Assembly: GCA_900239685.1 (NCBI GenBank)
Contig: OENT01000088.1
Coordinates: 167,258-231,257, forward strand
Reading direction: 5' to 3'
From: Rotaria macrura
Taxonomy: Eukaryota; Rotifera; Eurotatoria; Philodinida; Philodinidae
Length of the DNA: 64,000 nt
The translations under genes and the position numbers were made by a program. How positions within the stretch are numbered: position 1 is the stretch's first letter; each line of letters starts with the position of its first letter. Positions 26,407-46,126 of the stretch are shown here, in pieces. Under the pieces are notes generated by a model. It worked only from the letters and a program-made list of their open reading frames with translations. It ran no database searches and had not been told where the DNA came from.

Positions 26407-27540
26407 ATGGAAACAGAATCGACAGCAACAGGTTCACTACCACCGACAACAACAAATACAAGTACTGAACCAAAACTTCCAGTATGTATACTCGTACTCG
26501 GTATGGCCGGTTCAGGAAAAACAACATTCATACAACGTGTAAATGCTTATTTACACAGTGAAAAAACTCCACCATATGTTGTCAACCTTGATCCAGCTGT
26601 TCATGAATTACCATATCCATGTAATGTTGATATTCGTGATACAGTCAATTACAAGCAAGTTATGAAACAATATGGTCTAGGTCCCAACGGTGCTATTGTA
26701 ACATCATTAAATTTATTTGCGACAACATTCGATCAATTATTATCAATTTTAGCTAAAAATCAAACAAAATATCAATATTTTCTCTTGGATACACCAGGTC
26801 AAATCGAAGTGTTTACATGGTCAGCATCAGGCACGATTATTACTGAAGCACTAGGTGCAACATATCCAACTGTTGTTGTTTACATAATGGATACGCCACG
26901 TTCATCGAATCCAATAACATTCATGTCAAATATGCTCTATGCTGTATCAATACTTTATAAATATCGTTTACCATTTATTATTGTTTTAAATAAAACAGAT
27001 ATCATACATCATCGTTTTGCATTAGAATGGATGAATGATTTTGAATTATTTCAATCGGCTATCGAACAAGAACATACATATTCAACAGATTTATGTCGTT
27101 CACTTAGTCTTGTATTAGATGAGTTTTATTCGAATTTACGTTGTGTTGGATTTAGTTCAATGACCGGTGATGGTTGTAAAGAATTTTTCGATGCTATTAA
27201 TGATGCATGTCATGAATATGAACATGTTTACAAAGTTGAATATAATAGATGGCAAGAGAAAAAATCAAAACGTGAAACTGGTAAACGTGAAAAAGATTTA
27301 AAACGATTACAACAAGATTTACAAAACGAACAAAGTATTATCGGTGAAAAACGCATTCGATATGATGATACTCACAATAATGAAACTGACGATGATGATG
27401 ATGATGATGATGATGACGGTGATGATGACGACGACAATGACAGCGAAGGAAAAGATAATGATTTCGAAAAAGAAGATGAATCATTCAAACGATATTTAAC
27501 TAAAAATGTGTCTAAGACAACAACTTCGATGGATACATGA
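26407..27540 (+). CDS. GPN1: GPN-loop GTPase 1
   Basis: GPN1 (XAB1/Npa3) is a small GTPase needed for assembly and nuclear import of RNA polymerase II. The intronless ORF encodes 377 residues, the usual length. Motifs in order are Walker A GMAGSGKT at 32-39, the family-defining Gly-Pro-Asn loop at 92-94 in [16 protein letters not shown]3 DTPGQIE at 128-134, and the guanine-specificity NKTD at 195-198. A charged helical region follows (about 285-320), then a strongly acidic poly-Asp tail from about residue 333. The ATG is the first in frame after an upstream stop. A polyadenylation-like AATAAA lies near 27606. Being single-exon, unlike most neighbours, it may be an old retrocopy or have lost its introns. 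Confidence 0.95.
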   Translation: METESTATGSLPPTTTNTSTEPKLPVCILVLGMAGSGKTTFIQRVNAYLHSEKTPPYVVNLDPAVHELPYPCNVDIRDTVNYKQVMKQYGLGPNGAIVTSLNLFATTFDQLLSILAKNQTKYQYFLLDTPGQIEVFTWSASGTIITEALGATYPTVVVYIMDTPRSSNPITFMSNMLYAVSILYKYRLPFIIVLNKTDIIHHRFALEWMNDFELFQSAIEQEHTYSTDLCRSLSLVLDEFYSNLRCVGFSSMTGDGCKEFFDAINDACHEYEHVYKVEYNRWQEKKSKRETGKREKDLKRLQQDLQNEQSIIGEKRIRYDDTHNNETDDDDDDDDDDGDDDDDNDSEGKDNDFEKEDESFKRYLTKNVSKTTTSMDT

Positions 27541-30500
27541 ACGTCTGTGTAAATAACAAAATGATAAGTGATAAAATTGTTATTGTTCATATTTATTTGA
27601 GAATCAAATAAAAAAGACAAGATAATTACATCTGATATAATTCTAGTAGTATGAAGCATTTAGTATGGAATCATTTAGAATTTATACTTGAGTTTCTCGG
27701 AGCAGTAGAGATAATTATACTTTATTCTCCGTTCATTCTTTTCAAATATACAATATCCATGTTTTTATTATAAAAATAAAACATAGGAAGTTGATGATAA
27801 ATAATTTGCATGTATAGTAATCATTTAGTTTTCGTTTTCGGCTTTCATTCGTGTAAAGATTAGAAAAGAAAGGTTCGGAATGAATTTTGAAACACAAAAC
27901 GGTCCTATATCTTTTAGTCAATCATTTATTTCGATATTGTATGAAAACATAACGAATTTTATCGATCACAGTGTCGTGTCAATGTTCAATGAGAAAAGAA
28001 GATCTGTATCTCATAAGAACTTGAACATGTTCGATAAGTTTTTCTCGAAGTTCTATCAACGAAGAAATATATGTCACATTGTGAGTGCACAGTAATGAGA
28101 ACGTATAACAATCAGAATTGAATATCGATAGATATTTTTCTTTTCATTTTGAATATCCACATTCATTTCATTGAGTTCTTTTTCAAAAACCATTCGTACT
28201 TGTTTCACAATTCTAGTCTACTTCAACTCTTCGTAATTGTTTTTCAAATAAAATTTCGTATTTTCTAGAACGAAAACAAACATTGTTTAAATATATTCGA
28301 GACCATATCTTAATAAATAAATCAATGATTTGTATCTGACCATGATAAACTCATTGTACTCTATATTAAATTTCGAATTTTAGTTTTGAAATCATGCGTA
28401 TCTTAATGAAATTCGTGATGATCTTTGTTTCCTTCTTGCGTCTTCACTGTATACGTAGAGGGCTCGTAATAGCATAAATATGATTCTCGAAAGAATCACG
28501 TAGGATGAAAATAAAAATTATGAGATTTAAGAAAATAGTTACATTTGACGATTTGCTGAAATTTTATACTTATAACAAAGCTAGGTATATTTTTTCCCCG
28601 ATAAAAATTTATCATTAACTTTACGAATTCATAAAATGTCAATATGGTTTGCTTATTCATTATGAGAAGATTCTTTATAGCTTCACTAATAATGACTGTA
28701 ACTATTGAAAGAATACAATGCCGTTCGATACACTCAGAATTACTTGTTTGACTTCATTGTTAACAATATTTTTGATTCATGTCTGAATATATGAATAGTA
28801 ACAAATAACATCGGCTCGTATTTATTTTTTCAATGAGACACAAACAGAAATTTTAATTGGAGATGTGCACAGCATTGAGTAGGGTTCGTTTCTCCAATGA
28901 TGTTTAGAACTAATCATTTCACCAAAATTCAATGACGTTCGATAGTTATCCGTGTTACTTTGAATCAGTTTTCTTATTTATACATCAACGGCAACAAATG
29001 ATTACTATATCTATCTACCTGTGTGAATAACCTTTCCCCGCCGTATATAATTATACTTTGATGAGTTATATCGTATTCACTTGCAATCATGTGCAATATG
29101 ATAAGATCATATTTAGAGATAGATCAAGCGTAATCCAGACATCGAACGAGCAATTTTATCTTCATGCATCATACCTTGTCTGTATACAATGTAAAAATAA
29201 ATGAGAATCATGTCGGTCTACATGAGTTACTCACATCATAAAAATGCAATCGTTTATATTCATCTTTGATTCATTGATACTGTTGATGATGATGCAAAAC
29301 AAAAAAACTTCGCTGCTCGATAATTTCTTTTTTATTTGTGATACATTCAAGAGTTATGCTCAATAAATTGATGATGACAATATGACTTTTACAACTATGA
29401 TCAACATTTGAGTCCTTCATCGATTCATGTTCTACTTTCATGTTGAGTATATGCGTTCATAAAAATGCAGGTACTCGTAAAGTAATCAATAAAATTATAA
29501 ACTTTAATTCGAATACAGGACGAAATCAAATACCATTTATATCATATGCATGCATGTATGTTTACATATATCAAATTAATGAAAGAGATAAATCAATGAA
29601 TTTCGGAAATTCCCAGCTTTGCTTTAAAACATACATTCTATTTGTTGTACGATTCTGAATTGTTCTAACGTTACAGATGTCAGTATTTATATTTGCGAAG
29701 GTAAAGTTCGTTTGTAATCAAATTTTCGATGAAATAAGTTTGTTATTCTCACTAGTATCATTATCAAAAATGTGACAACAATACAATACACCTAGAGTTC
29801 AAAAAAAAATTTCGACGATTATCTGGATTACAATCATTTTTTCATTACAATACCTTTCATTTACAATAATGTCACTTACAGTTATAACCTTTCATCGTAA
29901 TTCGTAATCAACTGAAGCTTCAAGGTATAAGTATAATAACAAAAAAACAAGCTAACCTGAATTTTTCTCTCTAAAAGAAAAAAATAGGCAAACAAATAAT
30001 ACTTACAAAATAAGCATAGACGATTATAATTGGACTTTTTCATGTAGAACACCGAGATAGTTTCGTTTGAAAAGATTATATGTACTATGGAAGAGACACA
30101 TGCTATCTTGTGTTTGATATCATCAACAAATTTTAAAATTATTTTTAAACGTATGTTCTACACATACGAATATTTTTAATAAATAGATGATTCAATACGA
30201 ATATTTTTCATTCAATGCTAATGGTACGTACCGATGTTGTTGTTGTGCATGAATAACTACTATTTTCTTAATATTTCTTTTCATACATTTCATAAATAAA
30301 AATCATAGTCATGTTTTGAAAGGAATATTGTAAGTAGATACATTTTTATGTTAGACAAAAATGTTTTTTTTTTACAGTTTCATATTCCATTAATTCATAG
30401 TAAAGGTTGTGTCTAAAGTTACCTACGAAAAATAAAAGTGTACATCTCTATATAACGAGGACCAAATGAGCTGGTTTTTTTTCTGATCATAGAGAAAACT

Positions 30501-33500
30501 TCCAAGTTTGTTATTCATTAATAAAAAGTTTCATAGTATCGCTTAGATCTATTAATATTCATTAAAAAGAGAAAAAACTCACATATCTGCCAACGATAAA
30601 CTTCAGGTTTCTGTAATCTGATTTAAATTCCTCATATTCTTAGGTTTTCAATACTTTATTTGAATCTATGAATCAATCTAACTTTTAGAGCTCGTTCTGC
30701 TGATCATTATCGTAGAAAAGATTGCTACTTTCATGTAGAATCGACAGTACCCCTTGCGCGCCTTTGAATGAGAGGCCATAGTTTTCTACTACGAAAAATT
30801 TCATCGCTCTTATAAAGGTCGCTTTCTATTGCGAGTTATTTTTATGATAGGATCTACCTAAAAAACAAGTGAGTGCTTGAAAATGTTTTGTGAAATTTAA
30901 GCAAACCTCTGCATCAATTAAGAACCGTATAATCAATCTTTTACTAGGGGAAAATTTGATTCTACTTACCAAACCTCTTCTAGTATTTTGACTTTGGTAC
31001 TGTAATTGCTTGATGGAAATAGAGAATCGCTCTTACCAAAATGATCAGCATAAAACGTTCTATGAAATGGATGAATTTTGGTAGGTGCTTCTATCTTTTT
31101 TTGGTTGACTACTGATAGAAGTGTGTGTAGAAAACATCAAATTCTATATTCTAGTAGATGATACTATATTTCACGTGTGTTAAATAAGCTCTGTTGTTAC
31201 ATGAATAAAAACTTCGAAATTTTCTTCAACATTAAGACAATCTAGTAGAAGTAAACAGCACCATCTTGATTTAGAATTCGATAAGCTCAATGAAACGTCA
31301 ACAGATATTGTGATTCAATAAAATAGTAGTTCGAACACATTCACATAGAGCATGATTCATAACGAACATACTCGTCTATATTCGATGCATGCCAATTTAA
31401 AATTGAGAAAATGATAATAAACATACTGTATGAAAACAAGCTACATATGATAGATTACGATGCATTAGAAGAATCCATTGCATGAGCTGAATAGTATTTT
31501 TCATCTAGAACAACAAAGAAACTCTTGAAAAAGAAATATCTTGATGGATTTTTATAGAGCTTGAAAGTGATTTGATATATTATACGATAAAGTGCTTTCA
31601 ATCATAAATAACAATTCGAGTCAAAAGATGTATGACTCTTTTCTTTGTAATAGATTAAAAGGCCAGGTGAAATATCTATGACAAGTGGCCTCAATAATAG
31701 GGCACATCAAGCAGAGATTTGAAACGCCAAATAAACTTATGATACTGTACAGCTACTTATCTCAAAAGAAAAAGCGTATGACAACTTGAGTTGACTAAAG
31801 CCAGTGGGTGACATTGTGTGTTTGAGTTGGATTAAAACTACTACTTGTGTCTAGAGTAATTTCATTCGTATGTAAACGATAAAACTGAATAAGATCTTGA
31901 ATTCGTCACATATTTACATTTGAATTTTATTCGGTTCGAAAGATTAAGAATCAAGGGTAGAGGGGAATAGTGAGACTTCATCTACTTCAAAATGTTTTTT
32001 TGTAGCACGATGGGTGGTCCGATGGGATACAATTAAGTACTAGCGAAGTATGTAGTGCGTACTACGCAATTCTATACAATCTGGATATTTCACAGTATTT
32101 TAGTTCAATTTGTACACACCTATCCCCCCACCCCACCATTTATTCAAATGACTACTATGACTGTCCGTCAACTGTTTTTCTTCATTTTAAAACTAAATAT
32201 CAATAGGCATAGACAGCCGGCGATTGTCATTTATCATACTCATTAAAAATTAAAATTACTCATCATTATGAAGTTACAACGATGCAATACAACAGATGAC
32301 ATAGACTACTTTAAATATTTATTATTGCATTTTATCCTATCACATATAGTTCTATCATTTGAACATAAATCTATTCTGTCATGTAAGTGTTTAACAACAT
32401 CGAGATTTTTTACAAACTGATTATATTGAGAAGTCGAGGAGACGACATATATAAATTGTTCTATGAAGTATACAATCGAAAAGAAAAAGATTGTTTCTAC
32501 GAAAAAATACCGTTATGTACTTTCATTAGTAGAACTCCCTGTGTGCTTTTATATCACAATCTCTCCAGGATGCTTCATAATCACCAATTACTTTTGTCGA
32601 AGATTTTGTTACGAAAGATTTGAATGCACTCATTCCGAATATATTACTCATTTTACTCTAAAATGAGTAATTTAATCAAGATCCAACTGAATTGTAACCA
32701 ACATCGACTTGCATATTATCCTTACAGTGCTCACTTTTGACAAGGATCTTTGCGAAGTCATTAATATCTTTCATACAAAATATTTTGGTTTATTCATGTG
32801 ATTTAAGAATCGTATCTATCATACATGTTTGTCTGCATATAAGCCTATTGATAAATATCAGTAGTGCATTGGTTAAGAGTATGAAAAGTACATCGATCTG
32901 TACATTCGATTTTCATTGCGGGTTCACATAATTCAAAACAAGTCTGTCTTATCTTATCATATTTACGATACGGCTAATTAGTATCCTATACAACTTTTCT
33001 TTATTTGTGTTCAACACAAGTAATCATTAGTAAAAATGTATCATATGAAATTTTTCATTCTTTTACTTTTTAATGTATTGAAAGTAAAAGGTTAAGTTGT
33101 ATTACGTTAACAACCATGTATGGAAGTATCATTCATATTGAAGAAATATTCAAGTCATGAACTACGACTCCACTACAGCAGAAGCACTCAGGAAATCGAT
33201 CACATTTGAAGTAGACAATTCAGATTGACAAGTATTTTGATTTAGACGGTAATTGATGACGAAATATCTTCGTAATTGAACAGTAAGACTACGGAAATTT
33301 TCAATACTACTTCAAGCTATGCTCTATTGAGTTTTAATGTTTTTCTAGTGAATGAAATTATTCTTCTAAGTTTCTTCTGATCAGATTTGATGATTTTAAA
33401 GCATGTGTTGTTCATGCATACCGATGATAATGCATGCAATCAATGTATTCACTTCAAATAGATATAAAATATGGAGTTGATGAATTCCATAGAATTCGAA

Positions 33501-33874
33501 TCAACCAATCGCAATTGAGCAGTACAATCACTCGAGCAATGATTTTTTAATTCTTGTAATTGACAAATATCTTGATTTTCAAATCCGATTTCGAAAAATT
33601 TTACTCAATAGTAAAAAAAAATAAATTTATAATTTGTCATCATGGGCACATATTATAAGTAGAAAGAAAAACTGTTTAGATGAGAGTGTGTGTTAGAAAG
33701 ATTGAATGAAGGAAGAAGAGAAAAGAAAATTTTTACCCACAATACATATTTGCACGTAAAATAGTCCTCATGCAACAGTGAACACAGCACAGCATATAGC
33801 GCATATTTTTTCATTTTAATTTTGTTACTTTTTCTCTAGATTTATTTGATAGATTTTTCGTTCTTAATATATTC
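27541..33874. other. Long gene-free spacer (about 6.3 kb)
   Basis: Only short, unsupported ORFs on either strand, and no conserved exon I can recognise. The sequence is AT-rich and without obvious long repeats. Part near the right end is probably the promoter of HP1. Confidence 0.4.
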
Positions 33875-34689
33875 ATGATGGGAAAGCATCCTGAAAATGT
33901 AATTGAAGAAGATGACGAAGAATTAGATGAAACAGAATTTATTGTCGAAAAAATTCTTGATAGAAAAGTTGTCCATGGTGAAGTCTATTATTTTTTGAAA
34001 TGGAAAGGTTTTGATATCTCTGAAAATACATGGGTAACAGCAAACATCTTTTTGTAGTAAATTAAAAATCATAAATGTACTGGTCTTGTTTTATTCAACC
34101 TAGGAACCCGAAATGAATCTTGATTGTCCAGAACTAATCGCCGATTATCACAAGAGATCAAGTGCTCAGTCGAAAAAGTCATCAAATGAAACGACAGTTG
34201 AAAACAATGTATCCAACAATAATAATAATAATAATAATACTTCGAATAAACGTTCGTCCCGAGATAGTACAGATCAACAACAAGAATCTACGGATTCAGC
34301 GAAAAAAACGAAACGGACAAATGAATCTGGTTATGGACGTGGACTTGAGATTGAAAAGATTCTTGGTGCCACGGACGTATATGGTGAATTGATGTTTTTG
34401 TAAGAATATGCGAATCAAACATAGATTTTTTTTCTCATTCATTAAACTCGATAATATTTTGTTGTCTAATTAGAATCAAATGGCAATCAGTAGAAAAACC
34501 AGAATTAGTACCAGCACGAATTGGTAGGACCGGAATAAATTATGAAATTCAGTGCTTCTTAATTCATTTCATTTTGATTTGATTTTAGCTAATGTCAAAA
34601 GTCCTCAACATGTCATTCGCTTTTATGAGGATCGTTTAACGTGGGCGAATACTGATGAAAATATATCCATTAATCAAGAGAAACAGTAG
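33875..34689 (+). CDS. Heterochromatin protein 1 (chromobox protein)
   Basis: HP1 reads H3K9 methylation and compacts heterochromatin. Four exons join in frame: 33875-34033, 34104-34399, 34474-34523 and 34589-34689, giving 201 residues. The chromodomain (about 19-75) has the aromatic-cage context [11 protein letters not shown], then [10 protein letters not shown] and [16 protein letters not shown] Ser/Asn/Lys-rich hinge follows, with a short AAT-repeat poly-Asn tract. The C-terminal chromoshadow domain starts [20 protein letters not shown] and continues to [12 protein letters not shown], the dimerisation surface that binds PxVxL partners. An acidic patch ([11 protein letters not shown]) precedes the chromodomain, as in HP1 proteins. 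Two adjacent ATGs (33875, 33878) could both start it. It is not possible to say which paralogue (CBX1/3/5) it matches. Confidence 0.94.
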
Positions 34690-37272
34690 AACATTCCTAC
34701 TGTTTTATTTGCAATGGGGTGTTCCGTTTTTTGTTTGTTTCCTTGTTTTTTGTGTTCTTAAAAATTATGATCTTTGTGATATAAACATTTTGTTTTTTGA
34801 GTATATGTATTCTATCACTGGTTTATATGTATGATTCTAACATCACTTACCGTGATGCAATTGTGTTTTTTCTTTCTCGATCACACAGCTATAGAAGAAG
34901 AAAAGCATAACAAATTTTCGATTATATATATATATATATACATACACATGGCTACATATGTTTTTGTTTCTTTACTGCTTGCCCTTCTCATTCATTCGAT
35001 TAATCGGTGTTTATACGTGTTTGTCGTGTGGTGTGTTTGTGTGTAACGCTTAATTATATTTGATTTGAGGTTAGGAGACTGTTGCTGTATAGCAAAAGAT
35101 CATGAGTATTTAGTGATTACGCGTTGTTTTTTTTTAATAAAAATGAAAAGACTTATGAACATTTATCCAAAGATTCTTTTAGATTCGTACAAGTGGATTT
35201 TATTAAGATTGCTTATTCTATATAATTAGAGATATCAAAGATAACTTTCGTAATTTTTATTTTAGTCATAAAAGAATATTTTGAAGCATTTAAGTTAGAT
35301 TATATAAATTTCAATTCATTTCATCTTCATTGTAGCCAAGAATCAACTACCTCTGATGCTTCTTGATTCGAAACATTGTTGATGCGTTCTCCAAATTTCT
35401 GACATTTTTATACTGAACACAACAATATTTGAAATTCAACATCATTAACTTGCATTCAATCGGAAATTGATTTCAAAAATATATCATGCATAGAATAAGT
35501 TTAGTGCAATAGAAAATTTGATAATTTATTTTGACGATGTTCTCACACCAACATTTCTTGTACTATTATGATTGTAGATGAAATAGTAAAGTATCATTAA
35601 TTTAAAAATATTTTCTTATTTGTAAATATGAACGAAAAATTGTGTCCTTTGTGATGAATAAAATTCAACTTTTGAATCATCGTTCTTTATTATTTGCTTG
35701 ACCGATGATGAGATTAGTCGTATTTGTATTTTATTTGATTTTACACACCATCACTGAACTATTTTCTCTTTTGATTGGTCAAATATAATTATATTAAAAT
35801 TGTCTGTATGCGCAAGAGAAAGTGAGTTGACAAAAAAACCGTTAGATCCAATAAAAGAAAGAAAAAGTTAGTACAAAAATGCACTTATTCGATTCGCTAT
35901 GTAAACATGAAGCTGTCTAATACGTCTCAAGAGAAGCAATATTCTGACCAGTCATGACTGTAGGAATTACGCAACCTTGTCTCAAGAATAATATTGCAAG
36001 AGTTAGGTAGTTTCTTTTCACAATTTCGAAGATATGAAGTAATACTTCAACAGGAATAAATTTATGAGCCTCATGAAACAGAGAATCATACAAGAAAACC
36101 AAATGATCAAAATTAATGACAGTATCATTTATGTATTTAGTTCAATGAACATTGAAATCTAATTGCAAGATTCTACGAACGGAAAAAGGTCTAAACACAT
36201 AGTCATTAAATCATTCATCATATATATTATATTTGTCAATATTAATGTTGGCTTTTAATTTTCCTTTTCATATCGTGATACTGTCCTAATTGCGTTGTCA
36301 TGTGTTCTTTTTTGCTTTCTTTCTCTTCAAAATTTAATGTAAACAAAAAATCAGCTGTATTTGACGATTGCTATTAATTGATAAGTCATCGTTGTGCTCA
36401 TGCTGTCGAAAAACATTGACATAGACATACATATGATAAAAGAAAGAATGTGCATACTTATACATATTCGATCAAGTACTTCTTGAAGAAGAAACTACTG
36501 GCACACTATGAAGCACACTTATCACTTTAATGAAAAAAAAAAGAATAAAGACCTGCGACTCGTATTGTTGTTTTTGAATGGAACAAAAAGCATTCATCAT
36601 CATTTCTATACCTGTAATCGAACATCGTTCAAGAACAAAGCTACAGCCAAAAGGCATTTTAATATTGTAACAATTTGTTACAAGTTTACTTTCCTATGCT
36701 ATTCGAATTATTTTTATTTCTTTTTTCTTAATAAAATTTCTTTCTCTCCCTCGCTCTGCTACAGAAAACTGCAGAAGAAAAAAACCTTCAAGCTTTTGTT
36801 GAACATATAGTATAGAGTAGAAAAGAAAAAGAAAATAAAGGCAGAAGAACAACAAACAACAGTTTTTCTGATACATATTTACGCACACTACTGCCGCCGC
36901 TGCCGCTGCTGCAAAATAACGAAAATTTTAGATCACTTTTTGTCTGGATTTTTTTCTTCTTTTTGTCAGTTATGTATCTGACTCGTACAAACGCGCGCAC
37001 ACACATACAATTAGTAATCATAACAATAAGAAATAAAGAATGAAATCAACATGAGACGAAAAAGAAGGAAAACATAAGCTCAAGGGATGAACAGATTCAC
37101 TCGATTGAATTTTATTTTTTTGTTGAGAGAAAGAAAAATTACAAACCGCGTGAGTACAAGCCACAAAAAAATAATTTTTGCACGATGTGTGAGAGACAGA
37201 AAAGAAAGAGAACGAATGAAAGAGAGATAGAGAGAATATTAGTAGCACAACAAGGTCCATTGTAAATGGATT
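34690..37272. other. Convergent HP1 / polo kinase spacer
   Basis: The 3' ends of HP1 (plus) and the polo kinase (minus) face each other here. A TA dinucleotide tract lies at 34923-34940. At about 36880-36912 a short GC-rich CTGCCGCCGCTGCCGCTGCTG tract stands out in AT-rich sequence. The short ORFs here are low-complexity and unsupported. Confidence 0.4.
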
Positions 37273-42591
<5,319 letters not shown>

Positions 42592-43252
42592 TGCTTTCTC
42601 TTCTCAATAAATTTATATCTGATATTTAAATATATATATGTGTTTATATGCTAATTATGTTTCGGAGTTGTTATTGTTATTGCTCGTGAAAGAGAAGCAA
42701 TATGATCATCTAAAATGGTTATGGATTAACTGTACGAATTTTATGTACTTTAGACGTATAATGATTATTTTCGTCGGAAAGAGAGAAAACAACATTTACA
42801 AGCACAAGAAAAATTTTAACAGCCAATAGTTCTTGCTTATGGATATAAATATATGTACGATGTATGTTATACACATCTCTATACCGTTCGTCTTTGCAAT
42901 ATTTTTTTTTCTTCAAACAACGTGCTTCGTCATTCTCCTTGTACATAGGTTTTATTTTTCTTTATCGGCCTCGATATGAGAAAAGAACCTCATGTAATGA
43001 TGAATTTTAGAAATTTTGTAAACAAGTCTTTGTCTACTTGAAGACCAATGATGCATCATTTAAGTAATTTCATTGTTTTCATTTCGATTTGAGTGTCGCT
43101 CTTTGCACAGAATCATTTTCAATCGAATAACAGATAAAACAAAACATGATTTATTTCATTTTCAGTATCATAAATGGCAAATACAATAAAATGAAAGGCG
43201 TATACATGTGTAAAAGAAAGATTTCATATTTTAAGTTTCTCGAATCATGTTT
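42592..43252. promoter_or_regulatory. DNAAF1-PLK1 intergenic, presumed PLK1 promoter
   Basis: About 660 bases between the DNAAF1 stop and the PLK1 start, both on the minus strand. A minus-strand AATAAA (plus TTTATT near 43150) sits about 100 bases past the DNAAF1 stop and is a likely polyadenylation signal. No coding exon. Confidence 0.45.
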
Positions 43253-46126
43253 TTATAATTCTTCGATTAGTTTTCGTGTCTTTGTCGTTGTTGGCTTTTG
43301 AATAGATTCGATGGATGGTTCACTGTCGTTGTCTGCGAAAGAAAACTCATATAATTTCAACAAACAGTACTAAAAATATAAAATACTTACTCGTTTGTGT
43401 TACACCCTCATCGATATCATCCATATCAACAATTTTTAATCGTACTGATTTTTCACTTGCATCACTATTTCCTTCAACAAGGTCATATCAAATATAGATG
43501 TAACTAGATAGTACTTCGGTCATGCGAGCTTACTTTGTGATCCACCAAATATAGTATCAAACGATGAACGACTTACAACATTCTCTAATGGCGGTCGAAT
43601 AAATGGAATATCTGACGTATGAAGATAATAGAAGAAGAGAAAAAAAGTGAACTTTCATAAGATAATATATGTTCTCTACCAGTATCATCTTCTGTTGGTT
43701 TTTCAGTAGGCAGAGTTTCTGTCACTGCTTCAATCTTTTCATTTTCTTTTTCTAGTCCGGATTCATCAATATCTTCAAGTGGTGGTGGCTCATTTTCGTT
43801 ATCATTTTCTTCTTGTTCATCGGTTTCATTATCGTTTTCATCTTGCTCGTCGTTTTCATTTCCTTCTTGTTGTCCGTTCTTTTCATTTTCTTCATTATCT
43901 ATTTCGTTTTCCCCTGTTAACTCTTTTTCACTTTCTTTTATATCGTTTTCATTTTCACCACGATCACCCAAATAATTACGACGCACAATCAACAAATCTA
44001 TCGATATACATATTTTCACTTCTATTTTAATCAAGTAAATCAAATTTCATTACTAGGAGCAGGTTTTGTACTACGTTTTCTTTCAGGTGTCTCCCACAAT
44101 TGACGTTCTTCTCGTTCAGCTTCTCGGCCACCACGAGCCCTTAATAAGAGTTTCGAATCAAAATAATCATACAAAATCAATTCTGAATACTCACCATGCA
44201 TTTGCACATGCTCGATCTCTTGGAAATACTGGTCTATCATCCAGATAAGTTAAATTAACCTATGAAACAATCCACGAACAATCAAGTTGACAAATATAAT
44301 TTGATTGAAAACTCATACTTACACATCCGAGTGTCAGTGTTCGTCGATAATCTTTAACATTTTTTAATAATGGGTTACCCATGAGATTAATAACACGCTA
44401 AGTACCAAATATTGTTTACATATATAAATCTAAATCGTTCTAGAATAACTTACTACACTTTGCATTTGACTAAATACTTCTACTGCATCGGAATCTTCGA
44501 TTAAGTTATGTGATAAATCCACAACACTTAAAGTTTTACATTCTTTCAAATGTTCAATATCTTCAACTGTTTCAAGTTTATTATGTGATAAATAAAGTGA
44601 ATTTAATTTTGGTAAAGTCGCTATAAATAACAAACAACATTTCTTTAGTCGAATAAAAGATGACAATCATAAAATTATATAGAAACTAATCTTTCAGAGA
44701 AATTTTCATCATATCTATGTCATTCTAATACAAATGATTTCTGAATCGAAGCCCGATAAGAATTCGTTGGATAGAACTTATTCGGTATTGATACAATGCA
44801 ATCGGTAATAGTTGATGACTGATAGCAGCATTATTGAATTTCACGATTGATGATAGTATATTATTTACCAATATCTTTTTATCTGATGAAGTAGGAATCC
44901 TGTTTCTATGCAATCTCATGGCATTAATGAAAAATATCCAAAAACGAAATAAAAATATCGATGAACATCTATTACTTAGTAACATGATAGATACAAACAA
45001 TACTCTTACTGTTCGATTGTAATCGAATGAAGGTCAGTATTATGTGATGAATCAGTATTTCTAATATTTCAAATACAATCAAATTATAACACGAAAGAAG
45101 AACTTTGCATGACAAATGAAGTAATTCAAAAAACAAATTGCAACTATATATATTCTTCATGCTACTCAGTCTCTTGAACCAAACTTGACATGGCGTAGTT
45201 GGCCAGAGTTTTCCAACGTAAAAAGGACGATAATGAAAATATCTGAAAAATAGTTGATGCTATTCGGCTTACGTGAGAATGAAATAATTAATATTAGTTT
45301 TCATTTCGTTCATGACTTTTCTATTGAAATCGGTAAAACACCTCAAAGTTTAATTTACAAAGCAGTATCGTTCCATTCGATCTTATTAATTAATGGGTTT
45401 TCCTCGATTTTATTATAGCGTTTTGAGGTGTTTAAAAATTGCTCGATATGCATATGAATCTTCTATCAACATTCATGAACTATGTCAATCAAAAGAGTTA
45501 ATGATCATAGTCTATTTCGATCGAACTATTCATCTTACAAAAAGATAACACATGACTAATTTCAACCTGACAATAAATTCCGACGAATTGTAAGATAGCT
45601 TCACGTGGAAGTCATGACATATGTTAGAGACAACCGATTTCGACGGTTGTCATTCGCCAATGATAGTCTTTGTATGTTAGTGTTTTAACTTACCTAAATT
45701 CTCAATCTTTCTGATATAGTTATTTGATAAATTGATTGTATCGAGATACTGTAGGTGATCCAAGTTTTCAATTTTACTTATTAAATTTTGATGTAAATAA
45801 AGACAACGTAATTCTAATTGTTGATCTAGATTTTCAATTCGTTGAATACCATTTGATTCGAGCCAAATACATTTTAAGCCAACATATTCTTCTAAATTCT
45901 CAATACGACCAAAACCTTTAAAATGTAAATAGAGAACATCGTTTAAATATGGCGTTTGATATAATTTATGTTCTTTGCAATGTTTTTTAATGAATTCTTT
46001 TGTCATTCGAGGATAACGTAGTTCATCTTTTTTTTGCTGCTCGTCTGTATTGCTCGATGACGGCGGTGTTAATTGTGCAGGTACAAGCATTTTATCAACA
46101 TTTGATTCCATTACTTCGCTTACCAT
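43253..46126 (-). CDS. DNAAF1: Dynein axonemal assembly factor 1 (LRRC50)
   Basis: DNAAF1 acts in the cytoplasm to preassemble outer and inner dynein arms for motile cilia. Nine exons (minus) join in frame: 46126-45694, 44620-44454, 44397-44323, 44259-44195, 44139-44054, 43997-43680, 43611-43534, 43471-43391 and 43332-43253, giving 460 residues. After the family N-terminus ([19 protein letters not shown]) comes a run of SDS22-type leucine-rich repeats ([34 protein letters not shown], and so on). The LRR-cap then has VINLMGNP and [20 protein letters not shown], which is diagnostic for DNAAF1. Next is a basic stretch ([17 protein letters not shown]), then a long Glu/Asn/Asp-rich tail. The tail is poorly conserved, and its splicing rests on phase alone. 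The presence of this gene implies motile cilia. Intron 1 is about 1.07 kb. Confidence 0.93.
45335..45433. repeat. Small inverted repeat in DNAAF1 intron 1
   Basis: AAAACACCTCAAA at 45335-45347 is the near-exact reverse complement of 45421-45433, with about 73 bases between. It could be a small MITE remnant or a chance hairpin. Confidence 0.45.

Noticed and set aside
27541..33874. Missed multi-exon gene in the 6.3-kb spacer
   Set aside because: No pair of splice-flanked open segments gave recognisable or continuous protein sequence; a gene with very small exons cannot be excluded.
36472..37260. Several minus-strand ORFs of 60-80 residues
   Set aside because: Low-complexity Phe/Ser/Leu-rich translations in AT-rich spacer; no homology and no splice logic with PLK1, whose stop is at 37273.
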